Assembly: GCF_000012505.1 (NCBI RefSeq)
Contig: NC_007513.1
Location: 1,302,001-1,366,000 of the forward strand
Direction: 5' to 3'
From: Synechococcus sp. CC9902
GTDB taxonomy: Bacteria; Cyanobacteriota; Cyanobacteriia; PCC-6307; Cyanobiaceae
Length of the DNA stretch: 64,000 bases
Shown in pieces: positions 27,156 through 36,311 of the stretch (positions are counted from its first letter, which is position 1; every line of letters starts with the position of its first letter). The translations under genes and the position numbers were made by a program. Under the pieces are notes generated by a model that made no database searches, was not told the origin of the DNA, and worked only from the letters and a program-made list of their open reading frames with translations.

Positions 27156-28309
27156 TGTTGTTCGAATTCACCTAATTCGTCGAAGAAACCGTAGCGACGT
27201 TGACGATCCCCCTGTGGGACATGCATGCCCCATAAGCCCTCCCAATAGAAAAAAACAACGCCATGACCACGTTCTCGAGCCAATCGAACTTTCTCTCGCA
27301 GAACGGGGATTGCCGTCGTCCGTGGGCCAAAACCAGCCAAAATCCCGATCTGAGTGGGGATCCGCCACTCACGTGCTTTGCGTAACGCAGGCTGATCCAG
27401 ATCACGGGCAAAGCCCTTCACTGAATGGGCATAGTTCTGCACCACAAGCTCATCGATGAGCTCACCCATCGCCCAAAGTTCCCAGTCCTGCAGCCAAATG
27501 TTGTACGCCTGTCGAAATGGACCGGGGGAAAGACTGATCCGTTGGGGCAATTGTTCTTGTTTCAGGCGGGCACGTAAATCCCGTAAAAGCGAGGTGAGCT
27601 GCCGCCGTCTCCAACGCATCCAGTAGCGATTGGTGTGATCGATGGGAGGCAACGTTCCCGTTTGCTCCTCATACAAGTTCGACGTGTAGCTGTCGTAGCC
27701 AAACGCCACAGGCCAAGCGAAGTGGTCATCCAATTGCAGGCCATCCATGGAGCATCGCTGAAGTAACTCCACCACCAACCCAATAAATCGTTCCCTCACC
27801 TCTGGGTGAGCTGGATTCAACCAAGCCATGCGATGCCGTCCGTGCATCGTCATCGTGTGTTCGCCATTCGCTTTCGCCAAAACCCAGTCAGGGTGATCTT
27901 TCACGACCTGAGCATCGGCCGGTTCCATCAGGCCATATTCAAACCAAGGCATCACCTTGATGCCGCGCTTTCGCCCTTCAGCGGCGAGCGTACAAATCGG
28001 ATCAATCTCAAGCCCAACCTTGGCTAAGGGTGGTTCCACCGGCGCAAACCGACTCCGGTGAAATGTGGTTCCACGACTCCAAACATTAGGGATCACTCGC
28101 GTAAATCCAGCCCGCTGCAGCTCTTCCATCGCAACCGCCATGCGACGGCGGTCGTAATACAAAGGGCTTGGGCTATTGGTGAGCCAGACCCCCATCGTGG
28201 TCTTGGTTCGCAACAACCGATCCAAGCGCGATTGCGACTGGGCGTTGAGCGTAAACACTCCAACAGAGGTGAGCCCCGCAAGGACGCCGCAGAGCAACCG
28301 TTGCAACAT
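27152..28309 (-). CDS. GHL10-type (DUF187) glycosidase-like protein, exported
   Basis: The 385-residue protein has an N-terminal hydrophobic segment (LLCGVLAGLTSVGVF). The catalytic-like domain has LTNSPSPLYYD, VIPNVWSRG, VMPWFEYG, WLNPAHPEVR, DGLQLDDHF and VQNYAHSVKGFARD. This is the GHL10 pattern (glycosyl hydrolase-like TIM barrel), common in cyanobacteria. The substrate is unknown, perhaps peptidoglycan or surface glycan. Length fits the family. Confidence 0.8.
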   Translation of the reverse strand: MLQRLLCGVLAGLTSVGVFTLNAQSQSRLDRLLRTKTTMGVWLTNSPSPLYYDRRRMAVAMEELQRAGFTRVIPNVWSRGTTFHRSRFAPVEPPLAKVGLEIDPICTLAAEGRKRGIKVMPWFEYGLMEPADAQVVKDHPDWVLAKANGEHTMTMHGRHRMAWLNPAHPEVRERFIGLVVELLQRCSMDGLQLDDHFAWPVAFGYDSYTSNLYEEQTGTLPPIDHTNRYWMRWRRRQLTSLLRDLRARLKQEQLPQRISLSPGPFRQAYNIWLQDWELWAMGELIDELVVQNYAHSVKGFARDLDQPALRKAREWRIPTQIGILAGFGPRTTAIPVLREKVRLARERGHGVVFFYWEGLWGMHVPQGDRQRRYGFFDELGEFEQQ

Positions 28310-28321
28310 CAGGGAGAGGCT

Positions 28322-29317
28322 TTAACGGAACATCGAGCTCACCGAGCTCTCTTCATGAATCCGCAGAATTGCCTCACCCAACATGTTTGCAGCGGAGAGA
28401 ACTTTGAGCTGCGGGAAACTTCCATCCAACTCAATGGGGAGGCTATTGGTAACAACCACCTGCTCAAAAAGACCTTCTGCCGAAAGACGTTCGCAAGCTG
28501 GTGGTGAAAAAACAGCGTGGGTGGCACAGGCGATCACCCGTTGCGCACCTTGTTGACGAAGCAGCTTCGCTCCAGCACAAATCGTGCCGCCCGTATCGAT
28601 CATGTCGTCGATCAAAACAGCCGTCTTACCCGCCACATCACCAATCACCGTGAGGCTTTCAGCCTGGTTATGACCGGTCCGTCTTTTATCAATAATCGCA
28701 AGAGGCGCATCATTCATTTGCTTGGCAAACGCTCGAGCCCGTGCCACTCCACCGACATCGGGCGACACGACAACAATGTCTCCGAGATTTTGCGTTGATA
28801 GGTAATCAACCAGCACCGGCGATCCATAAATGTGGTCACACGGAATGTCGAAGTAACCCTGGATCTGAGCGGAATGAAGATCCATCGCCAACACGCGATC
28901 CACTCCCGAAGTCACCAACAGGTTTGCGGTGAGCTTGGCGGTGATCGACTCACGACCCGCTGTTTTGCGATCAGCCCTCGCATAGCCGTAGTAAGGAACC
29001 ACTGCTGTGATTTGTCGAGCGGATGCGCGTCGACACGCATCCACCATGATCAGCAGCTCCATTAAGTGATCATTCACCGGAGCACAGGTGGGCTGGATCA
29101 GAAAGACATCACAGCCGCGGATCGACTCTTGGATTTGAACGTAGAGCTCCCCATCGGCAAACCGCTTCACAATCCGAGGGCCGTCAGGAACTCCCAGGTA
29201 TGCGGCAATCTCCCGAGCCAAGCCAGGGTTAGAGGTACCGCTAAAAAGTCGAAGCCTTGGACTTTCACCAGAAAGCTTCTCTTGCTCGGCCCGCGGTGCT
29301 GTCAGGAAGCTGGTCAC
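28322..29317 (-). CDS. prs: ribose-phosphate pyrophosphokinase
   Basis: From GTG 29315-29317 the protein has 331 residues, near the family norm. The family blocks are present: LFSGTSNPGLA, FADGELYVQIQESIRG, YYGYARADRK (ATP-contact region), DLHSAQIQGYFD, and the PRPP-binding loop VLIDDMIDTGGT. It makes PRPP for nucleotide, histidine, tryptophan and NAD synthesis. A longer open frame to 29779 exists but is not Prs-like and overlaps the next plus-strand gene. Confidence 0.92.
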   Translation of the reverse strand: MTSFLTAPRAEQEKLSGESPRLRLFSGTSNPGLAREIAAYLGVPDGPRIVKRFADGELYVQIQESIRGCDVFLIQPTCAPVNDHLMELLIMVDACRRASARQITAVVPYYGYARADRKTAGRESITAKLTANLLVTSGVDRVLAMDLHSAQIQGYFDIPCDHIYGSPVLVDYLSTQNLGDIVVVSPDVGGVARARAFAKQMNDAPLAIIDKRRTGHNQAESLTVIGDVAGKTAVLIDDMIDTGGTICAGAKLLRQQGAQRVIACATHAVFSPPACERLSAEGLFEQVVVTNSLPIELDGSFPQLKVLSAANMLGEAILRIHEESSVSSMFR

Positions 29318-29373
29318 GGCGGCCGCGGAACGAATTCTGCTGTAATCCGATGGTAGTGGTGAACGCGCCCCCC

Positions 29374-29904
29374 ATGTCCAAAGGTTTTCCGCTGATCCTG
29401 GGTGCAGGCCCCATCCCGGAGTTGGCCATGAGGCAAGCCTGTGAAGCCATCGCCGAATCCTGTGGATGTGGCCTGTTGAGTTATGCGTGCGGAGAATCTC
29501 CGCACAACGTGTTGGCATCGACAAAATCCACGCGCGATTTGGTTCGACTTTGCGGTGATGCCGCCCGGTTCCATCGCGATGGAGGCAGCTGGTTGGAAGC
29601 GCTTGCCGACTGGCGCCAACCCGTGCTGCTTTTGGTCCCAGGAGATGACGACGGCAGAATCCCTGGGGTCGGCCCGGCCTATGCCGCGCTCTGCCGCGAA
29701 TTAAAAGTGCCCTTGATTGGCTTGGTGCAGCTTCACGGGGCATGGGATACGACGGAACGCCGCAAAGATGGACTGCCATGGCGCGGCTGGATTCCAGCAG
29801 CAGAGCATCACGATCACAACGATGCCGTGGAAACGTTCAGTGTCTGGTTGCGTCGATCGCTCCTCAGTCCTGTGGCCACAGGGGCAACGTCTGATCAGGC
29901 TTAA
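29374..29904 (+). CDS. protein of unknown function, conserved-looking
   Basis: From ATG 29374 (MSKGFPLILGAGPIPE) the protein has 176 residues. It is mixed alpha/beta, with CGCGLLSYACGESPHN, PVLLLVPGDDDGRIPGVGPAYAALC and GLVQLHGAWDTTERR. No exact family is recognised. An alternative ATG lies at 29350. The 3' end overlaps the convergent LCP gene by 41 bp. Confidence 0.5.
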   Translation: MSKGFPLILGAGPIPELAMRQACEAIAESCGCGLLSYACGESPHNVLASTKSTRDLVRLCGDAARFHRDGGSWLEALADWRQPVLLLVPGDDDGRIPGVGPAYAALCRELKVPLIGLVQLHGAWDTTERRKDGLPWRGWIPAAEHHDHNDAVETFSVWLRRSLLSPVATGATSDQA

Positions 29905-30823
29905 CTTGTCGCAAAATCTGATTGTCCATACGCTCGGCCAGGGGCACCTGGGTGATGCGAACCGGTAGCGGACTCGCGATCAAAGCCGCCGCCAAACTCA
30001 ATTGCTCACGACGGCTGAGATTGGTATCCAACTCATCGTCCAACCGGCTCACCAGCAACGGCAGCGTTGAGATCACACTCGAATCCTTCACCTGATCAAC
30101 CAAGGCCAAGATCAAATCCTGCTGTCGGTTTCGTCGGTTGGCGTTATCCAGAGGAGTTGGTCGGTAACGGGCGAATTGTTCTGCCTTCTCCCCATTCAGT
30201 CGTTGCCGTCCGGCCTGAAGATTGATGCTGTAACCCTGAGACTGGTCGTTGTGCTGATAGGTCTGATCGAGAACTAAATCCACATCACCCAGACCATCCA
30301 CAAGGCTGCGTAATGCTGAGCGAGGCATCACGACATACCGCTGAGGTACCTGTTGCGTTGACCCAAGAATGTCTTGAATAGCATCGTTCAACAACGCCAC
30401 CCCACCGCGTTGCCAAAGGCTGGACAAACTGGTCGGTGAGTCGCTTCCTGGCAATTGCACGGCGATCTCGCTGGGAAGCTGCAGCACCTGCAGCGGCTCT
30501 TCGGCGCTAACGCGCAGCAGGAGCAGTGCATCGGCATTGGCTCGACCCAATGGTGCGGCTTGATTGGACGATTCACCAAGCTGATTGGCATCAATCCCCA
30601 CCACAAGCACCATCACAGGCGCGGAGGGGAACGGAGCCAAGTTAGTCATGGCTTCCGACTTGGTTGAAGCCTCTTTGGCGGCGCGATCTGGCTCGGGCCA
30701 AAGCACGCTGAGCAGCCAACCCGTCGCACCCACACCTAAGGCGATCGCTCCCAGGCGCAAGACTGTTCTCAATGGACGACGTCCAAACCAGCGCGTCAAG
30801 CGCGTCTCTTTGGAAGAGGTCAT
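29864..30823 (-). CDS. LytR-CpsA-Psr (LCP) family protein
   Basis: The 319-residue protein has an N-terminal membrane anchor (about residues 22-44). The LCP domain shows [60 protein letters not shown] and [13 protein letters not shown] proteins attach polyprenyl-linked glycans to cell-wall or other acceptors. This makes it a good candidate partner for the surface-glycan enzymes of the window. Confidence 0.85.
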   Translation of the reverse strand: MTSSKETRLTRWFGRRPLRTVLRLGAIALGVGATGWLLSVLWPEPDRAAKEASTKSEAMTNLAPFPSAPVMVLVVGIDANQLGESSNQAAPLGRANADALLLLRVSAEEPLQVLQLPSEIAVQLPGSDSPTSLSSLWQRGGVALLNDAIQDILGSTQQVPQRYVVMPRSALRSLVDGLGDVDLVLDQTYQHNDQSQGYSINLQAGRQRLNGEKAEQFARYRPTPLDNANRRNRQQDLILALVDQVKDSSVISTLPLLVSRLDDELDTNLSRREQLSLAAALIASPLPVRITQVPLAERMDNQILRQVKPDQTLPLWPQD

Positions 30824-30895
30824 CGTCCGCCGATTCCTGGGTTACACCAGACTTATCTTCACCCCGCTGTCCAGTCTTTAGCGTTGGGGCCTTGC

Positions 30896-31936
30896 ATGTC
30901 GTCCTTTATGCCCTTGCGCCACGACTTTCGAGAACGGCCTGCCGCAGACATTCGCGTCGTGGTGTTCGGCGCCACGGGCTACATCGGTCGGTTTGTCGTG
31001 AAGGAACTCGTCAAGCGGGGCTATCAGGTGGTGGCTTTTTGTCGAGAACGCAGTGGCGTTGGCGGACGTCAAAGCCAAGATCAAGCGGTGGCGGACTTCC
31101 CTGGAGCAGAGGTGCGCTTTGGAGATGTCACAGACGTGGACTCCCTGAACCAAAACGCTTTTCAGCAACCAGTGGATGTTGTTGTGAGTTGCCTCGCCTC
31201 TCGAACGGGAGGGGGACAAGACTCTTGGGCGATTGACCATCAGGCCAGCTTGAATACCTACACCGAAGGTCTGAAGGCTGGGGTTGCCCATTACGTTCTG
31301 CTCTCAGCCATCTGCGTGCAGAAGCCACTACTGGAATTCCAAAAAGCAAAGCTGGCCTTCGAGACAGCACTGCAGGCCGATACCGAGATGAGTTACTCCA
31401 TCGTCCGGCCCACAGCTTTTTTTAAAAGCTTGGGCGGTCAGGTGGAAAGTTGCCGCAAGGGGGGACCCTATGTGATGTTCGGCGGCGGAACACTCGCCAG
31501 CTGTAAACCGATCAGCGAGTCGGATTTAGCTGCGTTTATGGCCGACTGCATCACGGATCCGGAGAAACGCAACCAGGTTCTTCCCATTGGCGGCCCTGGA
31601 CCCGCCATGAGTGCCCTTGAACAGGGGGAAATGTTGTTTCGTGCCCTAGGGCGCCAACAACGAATGTTGTCCGTGCCAATCGCCCTGATGGACGGCCCGA
31701 TTGCACTGCTCGAGGGCCTATCGAAGCTGTTTCCAGGTCTTCAAGACACCGCTGAATTCGGACGAATTGGCCGTTACTACGCCAGTGAATCGATGCTGGT
31801 TTGGGATGCCCAAGAACAGCGATACGACGCCGATGCAACCCCCTCCTATGGAGAGGACACCTTGGAGCAATTTTTCGAGCGGGTGGTCCGCGACGGAATG
31901 GCAGGTCAAGACCTTGGGGATGCCAGCGTCTTCTGA
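30896..31936 (+). CDS. dvr: divinyl (proto)chlorophyllide 8-vinyl-reductase, plant type
   Basis: From ATG 30896 the protein has 346 residues. It matches the plant-type DVR/BciA family: [115 protein letters not shown] and a C-terminal EGxxxGQ-like end. It reduces the 8-vinyl group of divinyl chlorophyllide with NADPH. Its presence fits a marine Synechococcus making monovinyl chlorophyll a. Confidence 0.93.
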   Translation: MSSFMPLRHDFRERPAADIRVVVFGATGYIGRFVVKELVKRGYQVVAFCRERSGVGGRQSQDQAVADFPGAEVRFGDVTDVDSLNQNAFQQPVDVVVSCLASRTGGGQDSWAIDHQASLNTYTEGLKAGVAHYVLLSAICVQKPLLEFQKAKLAFETALQADTEMSYSIVRPTAFFKSLGGQVESCRKGGPYVMFGGGTLASCKPISESDLAAFMADCITDPEKRNQVLPIGGPGPAMSALEQGEMLFRALGRQQRMLSVPIALMDGPIALLEGLSKLFPGLQDTAEFGRIGRYYASESMLVWDAQEQRYDADATPSYGEDTLEQFFERVVRDGMAGQDLGDASVF

Positions 31937-31975
31937 AGCAGGCATCCTGCAGCGATAGAGGAAGCACAACCGTTG

Positions 31976-33529
31976 ATGACCGAGGCAGCCACCCAGCGGG
32001 CCCGCACAAGCGGTGTGTTGCTCCATCCCACAGCACTGCCCGACAGCCCTGTCTGCGGAACTTTTGGTGAACCCAGCCGTCGCTGGCTCCATCAACTGGC
32101 CAACAGCGGCATCGGAGTTTGGCAAATGTTGCCGCTCTCACCGCCAGATCCGACTGGATCCCCTTACAGCTCCCCCTCCTGCTTTGCCCTCAACGCCTGG
32201 TTGCTCGACGCATCAGATCTGGCGAATGAACAATTCATCAGCCACGAGGCCCTGAATGGCCTGCCCGGAGCATCCGTGACAGCAGCCGAGGCAACGATGC
32301 TTGATTTCCAGCTGGCAAACCAACGCAGTAACGCCCTGGCCGATGCACTCCTTGAGGCGTGGCCGCAACAGACGTCAGAACAACACGAGGCCTTCCGGCA
32401 CTGGTGCAGCCAACAATCCTGGCTCGACGACCACGTGACGTTCAGCGTTTTGCATGCCCAACACAACAACGCATGGTGGACCTGGCCAAAGCCACTGGCC
32501 CAGCATCAACGTCGAGCACTCAAAGCCTGGGCAGCGGACAATCAAGCAGCGCTGATGAAAGAGCGCCTGATGCAGTGGCAGCTTGATCGCCAATGGCAAG
32601 AGATCCGACGACTGGCCCACGACCTGGGCGTGGTGTTGTTTGGCGATTTGCCCTTTTACGTGAGCACCGACAGCGCTGATGTGTGGAGCCATCGCAACCT
32701 ATTCACCGTGAAAGAATCCGGGGAACTCACTCTTCAGAGTGGGGTTCCTCCGGATTACTTTTCCGAAACGGGGCAACTCTGGGGGTCCCCCGTCTATCGC
32801 TGGGGACGACACCGCATCACCCGCTTCCGGTGGTGGCGAAACCGCATCAGCCGCCAACGGGAATTAGTTGATCTACTGCGATTGGATCATTTTCGCGCCC
32901 TCGCTGCCTTTTGGGCCGTTCCAGGGGGGGATACAACCGCTCAAAATGGTCAATGGCAATCATCCCCAGGCCATGCCTTGCTGGCCAGATTGCAGAAAGA
33001 CGCGGGCGGGAATTTGCCTTTAATTGCAGAAGACCTTGGCGTGATTACGCCAGATGTGGAAGACCTGCGTGATCAATTTGCCTTGCCTGGCATGAAAGTG
33101 CTTCAGTTTGCTTTTGATGGCCAAAGCGACAATCCCTATCTTCCAGAAAACATGGATGGCAGCCGCTGGGTGGTCTACACAGGAACCCATGACAACCCAA
33201 CAACCCTGGGCTGGTGGCAGCGTCTCGATAGCAATAGCCGAGAGCGAATTACGACACGGATTAATGGCGAAGTCTCTGCTCCCGCTTGGCATTTATTCGA
33301 TATGGCATTTGCAACACCAGCCACTCTTGTGGTTGCGCCCCTCCAAGATTTAATGCATCTCGACGACCGAGCCCGATTCAATACCCCTGGAACATGCACA
33401 GGAAATTGGAATTGGCGCCTCAGTCAGTTTGACAACACACTGGAGGGATCTCTGAAGGGATTTGGAGAACGCGCCAAGGTTTGGGGACGAAACCTTGAGA
33501 GCGCTACAGCGCTGCTAAACCATCAATAA
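31976..33529 (+). CDS. malQ: 4-alpha-glucanotransferase
   Basis: From ATG 31976 the protein has about 517 residues. It has family GH77 motifs: GVLLHPTALPDSPVCGTFG, WQMLPLSPPDPTGSPYSS, LFGDLPFYVSTDSADVW, DLLRLDHFRAL with the catalytic Asp, LPLIAEDLGVITP and YTGTHDNPTTLGWW. The enzyme moves glucan chains in glycogen metabolism. A weak terminator follows at 33593-33618. Confidence 0.93.
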   Translation: MTEAATQRARTSGVLLHPTALPDSPVCGTFGEPSRRWLHQLANSGIGVWQMLPLSPPDPTGSPYSSPSCFALNAWLLDASDLANEQFISHEALNGLPGASVTAAEATMLDFQLANQRSNALADALLEAWPQQTSEQHEAFRHWCSQQSWLDDHVTFSVLHAQHNNAWWTWPKPLAQHQRRALKAWAADNQAALMKERLMQWQLDRQWQEIRRLAHDLGVVLFGDLPFYVSTDSADVWSHRNLFTVKESGELTLQSGVPPDYFSETGQLWGSPVYRWGRHRITRFRWWRNRISRQRELVDLLRLDHFRALAAFWAVPGGDTTAQNGQWQSSPGHALLARLQKDAGGNLPLIAEDLGVITPDVEDLRDQFALPGMKVLQFAFDGQSDNPYLPENMDGSRWVVYTGTHDNPTTLGWWQRLDSNSRERITTRINGEVSAPAWHLFDMAFATPATLVVAPLQDLMHLDDRARFNTPGTCTGNWNWRLSQFDNTLEGSLKGFGERAKVWGRNLESATALLNHQ

Positions 33530-33592
33530 TTGTGGGAAAGCTGATGACGACTGCTCTTGCCAATGTTCGTTCAAAAGCTTAACTTATAGACG

Positions 33593-33618
33593 TTTCAATG
33601 ATAATTGAAAGCTTTTTT
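33593..33618 (+). terminator. intrinsic terminator after malQ
   Basis: A 7-bp stem (33593-33599 with 33604-33610) followed by GC and T6. It is AT-rich, so termination may be partial. Confidence 0.6.
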
Positions 33619-33871
33619 GCAGCCACCAAGATCTTCCTAAGAAACCAAATCGACCGCTGCAAAACTAATAAATGATTAATTTTCACCAAAAGCCCAATAT
33701 CTTCAAAACCACTCCCAACAATTAGCCAGAAAGAGGTGAGTAATTACGCCCATGGCACGGGAGAAGACGCACCCATAAGATTATTTTAAGGGAATGCATC
33801 AAAAGCGGCCTCACTCAGAGGTCGCTTTTTTATGGGAAATTCATATTAAATAGTGAGGAAAAGTCAGATCC
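33619..33871. other. intergenic region with a short unit and terminator
   Basis: No gene of normal size. A tiny 8-codon frame at 33752-33778 (MAREKTHP) precedes a terminator at 33805-33832. The latter may end a small RNA. Confidence 0.3.
33805..33832 (+). terminator. intrinsic terminator with ATGGG tail
   Basis: A 9-bp stem with one G-U pair (33805-33813 with 33819-33827), a 5-nt loop and T6, followed by ATGGG as in the terminators at 1549 and 2148. Confidence 0.85.
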
Positions 33872-34765
33872 TCAAAGAGAAGACTTCTCCACCCGGTATA
33901 CCCCTGAAAACTTGGGAACTTGCTTTAACGGAACACCGTTCCACTTCACCTGTTGGATCTCTTCAGGCGGTGGGGTCATGGTTAGGTCAATCGGTGCCCT
34001 CATCTGAAAGGTGAGCTGACCTTGCCCGGCAGCAAGCTGCACACGATCGCCACCCTCACTGTTGATCTTCAGTTGACTCGGTTGGTTGAACAACAGTTGC
34101 AACACTCCATCGTTTGGATTGACGGACGTGGCAACGCCTTTCAGCCAATCTTGAGGCAAACGCTGGCGAGCCTGCTCGAGGGGTCGCAAACCCTCAAAGG
34201 TGGATAAAGCCCCAGCCGTCGACGTGACAGGCGCTGACGAGACGACCTGAATGTTGGCTTTTACAGGCTGCAAGGCGAGACCGTTTTGACGAGCAAAAGT
34301 TTGCTGCTGACGATTCATCGCCACAAGGCTAAAAATCATGACGGCGCCATACACCACGCTCCCTTGCCAGGTCGTAAAGACATCAATACTTCCAGGGGTA
34401 AAGCGACCAAAACCGCGAACAGATTTCAGCTTCGAACGGGACACCGAAACTGGAAGAACCGGTTCCAAACAGCCAGGGGGGAGCTCCAGGCACCTCTCAA
34501 CCTGAGGAAGCATGGAAGCCAAATAGGTTCGCTCAGGCAAACGATCGATCCAGCCACGCTCTAGGGCTTCGAGAACTGGCGTTGTAATCCTGATCTGAGT
34601 TGCCAGATCTCTCAGCGTTAACCCCATCAACTCTCGACGTTCGCGAATCATCGACCCAAGAATTTGAGCCTGCTGTCCACGACTCACAGACTCAAGATCA
34701 GACCGCTTCAAGGCAAGCCCAGAACGCGTCCACCAACGCCTTGGGAATCTCAATCGCAGATTCAT
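33872..34765 (-). CDS. RodZ-like helix-turn-helix membrane protein
   Basis: From ATG 34763-34765 the protein has 297 residues. An HTH domain (about 30-100) contains LGSMIRERRELMGLTLRDLATQIRI. A membrane helix (about 150-170) follows, then a C-terminal domain with NDGVLQLLFNQPSQLKINSEGGDRVQLAAG, as in RodZ proteins. RodZ links MreB to the membrane and shapes the cell. The start overlaps the pseudouridine synthase stop by 4 nt. Confidence 0.75.
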   Translation of the reverse strand: MNLRLRFPRRWWTRSGLALKRSDLESVSRGQQAQILGSMIRERRELMGLTLRDLATQIRITTPVLEALERGWIDRLPERTYLASMLPQVERCLELPPGCLEPVLPVSVSRSKLKSVRGFGRFTPGSIDVFTTWQGSVVYGAVMIFSLVAMNRQQQTFARQNGLALQPVKANIQVVSSAPVTSTAGALSTFEGLRPLEQARQRLPQDWLKGVATSVNPNDGVLQLLFNQPSQLKINSEGGDRVQLAAGQGQLTFQMRAPIDLTMTPPPEEIQQVKWNGVPLKQVPKFSGVYRVEKSSL

Positions 34766-35505
34766 GATGGGTCCATGGACCGAGGTGCGTTCCCAACCAA
34801 GATGGTGCTCCACTCTCTCGCGTCAAGACGGCGCCAACAGCCCTCGGCCAAATCATCGAGACGAATGCCATCAATGGCAACCCGCTGCAAATCGATCACA
34901 GGATGACCAAGCAACTCAGCCACCCGTCGAATTTGGCGGTTGCGGCCTTCTTTGAGCTCAACTTCCAATAACGATGATGCGCCGCGTGACCGAAGACAAT
35001 GCACGCGAGCTGGTCGAGTCAGGCGTCCATCTAACAGCAAGCCATCTCGCCAACGACGAAGGGCTTGCGAACTGGGAATCCCTCTGACCAAAACGCGATA
35101 GGTCTTGGCGTGGTTGTAGCGGGGATGGGTCAACCGCAGCGTCAGTTCACCTTGATCAGTTAGCAGAAGAGCGCCACGACTATCAGCATCCAGTCGCCCA
35201 ACAGGGTGCAGACCTGAGCGTTCTTGATGGGGCAGACAATCCAAAACCGTGGCCCGGCCTTGAGGATCACGACAACTACAAATCACCCCGACTGGCTTGT
35301 TAAGCAAGAACACGCGTGGTTCTTGAACTGAAATCAAGGGAACGCCATCCACCTCAATCAGCTGAGAATTGGGATCGGCCTGATCCCCGAGGCTCGCAAC
35401 ACGCCCATCAACCGTTACGCGACCAGCTTGAAGCCAATCTTCTCCGCGCCGACGTGAACACAGCCCGGCAGCGGCCATCAATTTTTGAAGCCTTTGACGA
35501 GTCAC
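34762..35505 (-). CDS. rluB: RluB/RsuA-family pseudouridine synthase
   Basis: The 247-residue protein has an N-terminal S4 domain (LQKLMAAAGLCSRRRGEDWLQAGRVTVDG). The synthase domain has the catalytic Asp in GRLDADSRGALLLTDQGEL, plus KTYRVLV and EGRNRQIRRVAELLGHPV. The GTG at 35503-35505 is used. It modifies a uridine in large- or small-subunit rRNA; which one is not decided here. It is coupled to the RodZ-like gene. Confidence 0.88.
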   Translation of the reverse strand: MTRQRLQKLMAAAGLCSRRRGEDWLQAGRVTVDGRVASLGDQADPNSQLIEVDGVPLISVQEPRVFLLNKPVGVICSCRDPQGRATVLDCLPHQERSGLHPVGRLDADSRGALLLTDQGELTLRLTHPRYNHAKTYRVLVRGIPSSQALRRWRDGLLLDGRLTRPARVHCLRSRGASSLLEVELKEGRNRQIRRVAELLGHPVIDLQRVAIDGIRLDDLAEGCWRRLDAREWSTILVGNAPRSMDPS

Positions 35506-35799
35506 GCTATGAAATCGGGCTGATAATGTGCTTCAAATCAACGTTGAATTTACAAGACAGAAGCCAAAACCTCGACAAATGATCGCCTAAAAATAAAGAT
35601 CAATACTACTGAGGGAACTCAATTCGTATCCTGGCATTTAGGCAACAGATGTCTTCATCAAAAAAGACTATCGATCCAACTATATCAGCCAATAAGCTGA
35701 ACATGAACGAGAGATTTTACTTGAAACGACAACAACTAATCATATAAAAAATTGAAGATTTAGCTAGTAATTCCAAAATTATTCAAGGAGTTACTTTCA
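35506..35799. other. AT-rich intergenic region with no large gene
   Basis: About 290 bp between the pseudouridine synthase start and a tiny ORF at 35800. It is AT-rich and no further gene or clear hairpin was seen. Confidence 0.4.
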
Positions 35800-35853
35800 A
35801 TGCACTGGATCCAGTGGATCGTTAAAGCGGGAAGAGCAAAAAGAAAGGTCTAA
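35800..35853 (+). CDS. possible micro-ORF (17 aa) with strong ribosome binding site
   Basis: ATG 35800 follows AAGGAG with about 9-nt spacing. The frame codes MHWIQWIVKAGRAKRKV and stops at 35851-35853, overlapping the end of the convergent membrane-protein gene. The peptide is amphipathic and basic. It could be a functional small peptide or chance. Confidence 0.3.
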   Translation: MHWIQWIVKAGRAKRKV

Positions 35854-36269
35854 AAGAATTCGTCAAAGTTATCAAAATCAACTGCCTTGAAATTACCGCT
35901 CTCCACTTGTTGCATCAAACGCTCCAATTGTGCGAACAAAGCTCCTCCAGTGAGCAGAGAGAGCAACAGCGCAACCAAAAGAGCAGTCCCTGATGCGAAC
36001 CCAAAAATTTGCAAGCAGCACCCAATAAAGAGGGTTACACCAATCAAGGTGCCTGAAAAACTCAAAAAGATCTCAGCGGTGGCCAGAGGCAAAAGGGGTA
36101 AACGGTCTTCCTTCCAGCCATCGAGCTTGTTCTGAACAAGACGACCAAACGTCAGTCCACAGAGGACACCTATCAATAGGCCAACTCCAGCCATCAGGTA
36201 TGGCGGCTGAGGAAGAACCGCCATCATCAAGTACTGCTCAATCTGCTCGGCGGTGATCTCCTCAAGCAT
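35850..36269 (-). CDS. conserved-looking membrane protein (139 aa)
   Basis: The protein has three or four hydrophobic helices (e.g. VGLLIGVLCGLTFG, IFLSFSGTLIGVTLFIGCCLQIFG, ALLVALLLSLLTGG) and an acidic C-terminus (AVDFDNFDEFF). No family is recognised. It lies 42 bp downstream of the ABC1 kinase start region's stop and may be co-transcribed with that kinase gene. Confidence 0.5.
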   Translation of the reverse strand: MLEEITAEQIEQYLMMAVLPQPPYLMAGVGLLIGVLCGLTFGRLVQNKLDGWKEDRLPLLPLATAEIFLSFSGTLIGVTLFIGCCLQIFGFASGTALLVALLLSLLTGGALFAQLERLMQQVESGNFKAVDFDNFDEFF

Positions 36270-36311
36270 TGAAGCAATTCTCGAAACGGGACGTTGACCT
36301 TAGTGGATTCA

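Noticed and set aside
29318-29779. N-terminal extension of prs
   Set aside because: The residues are not Prs-like, and the segment overlaps the start of the plus-strand gene at 29374.
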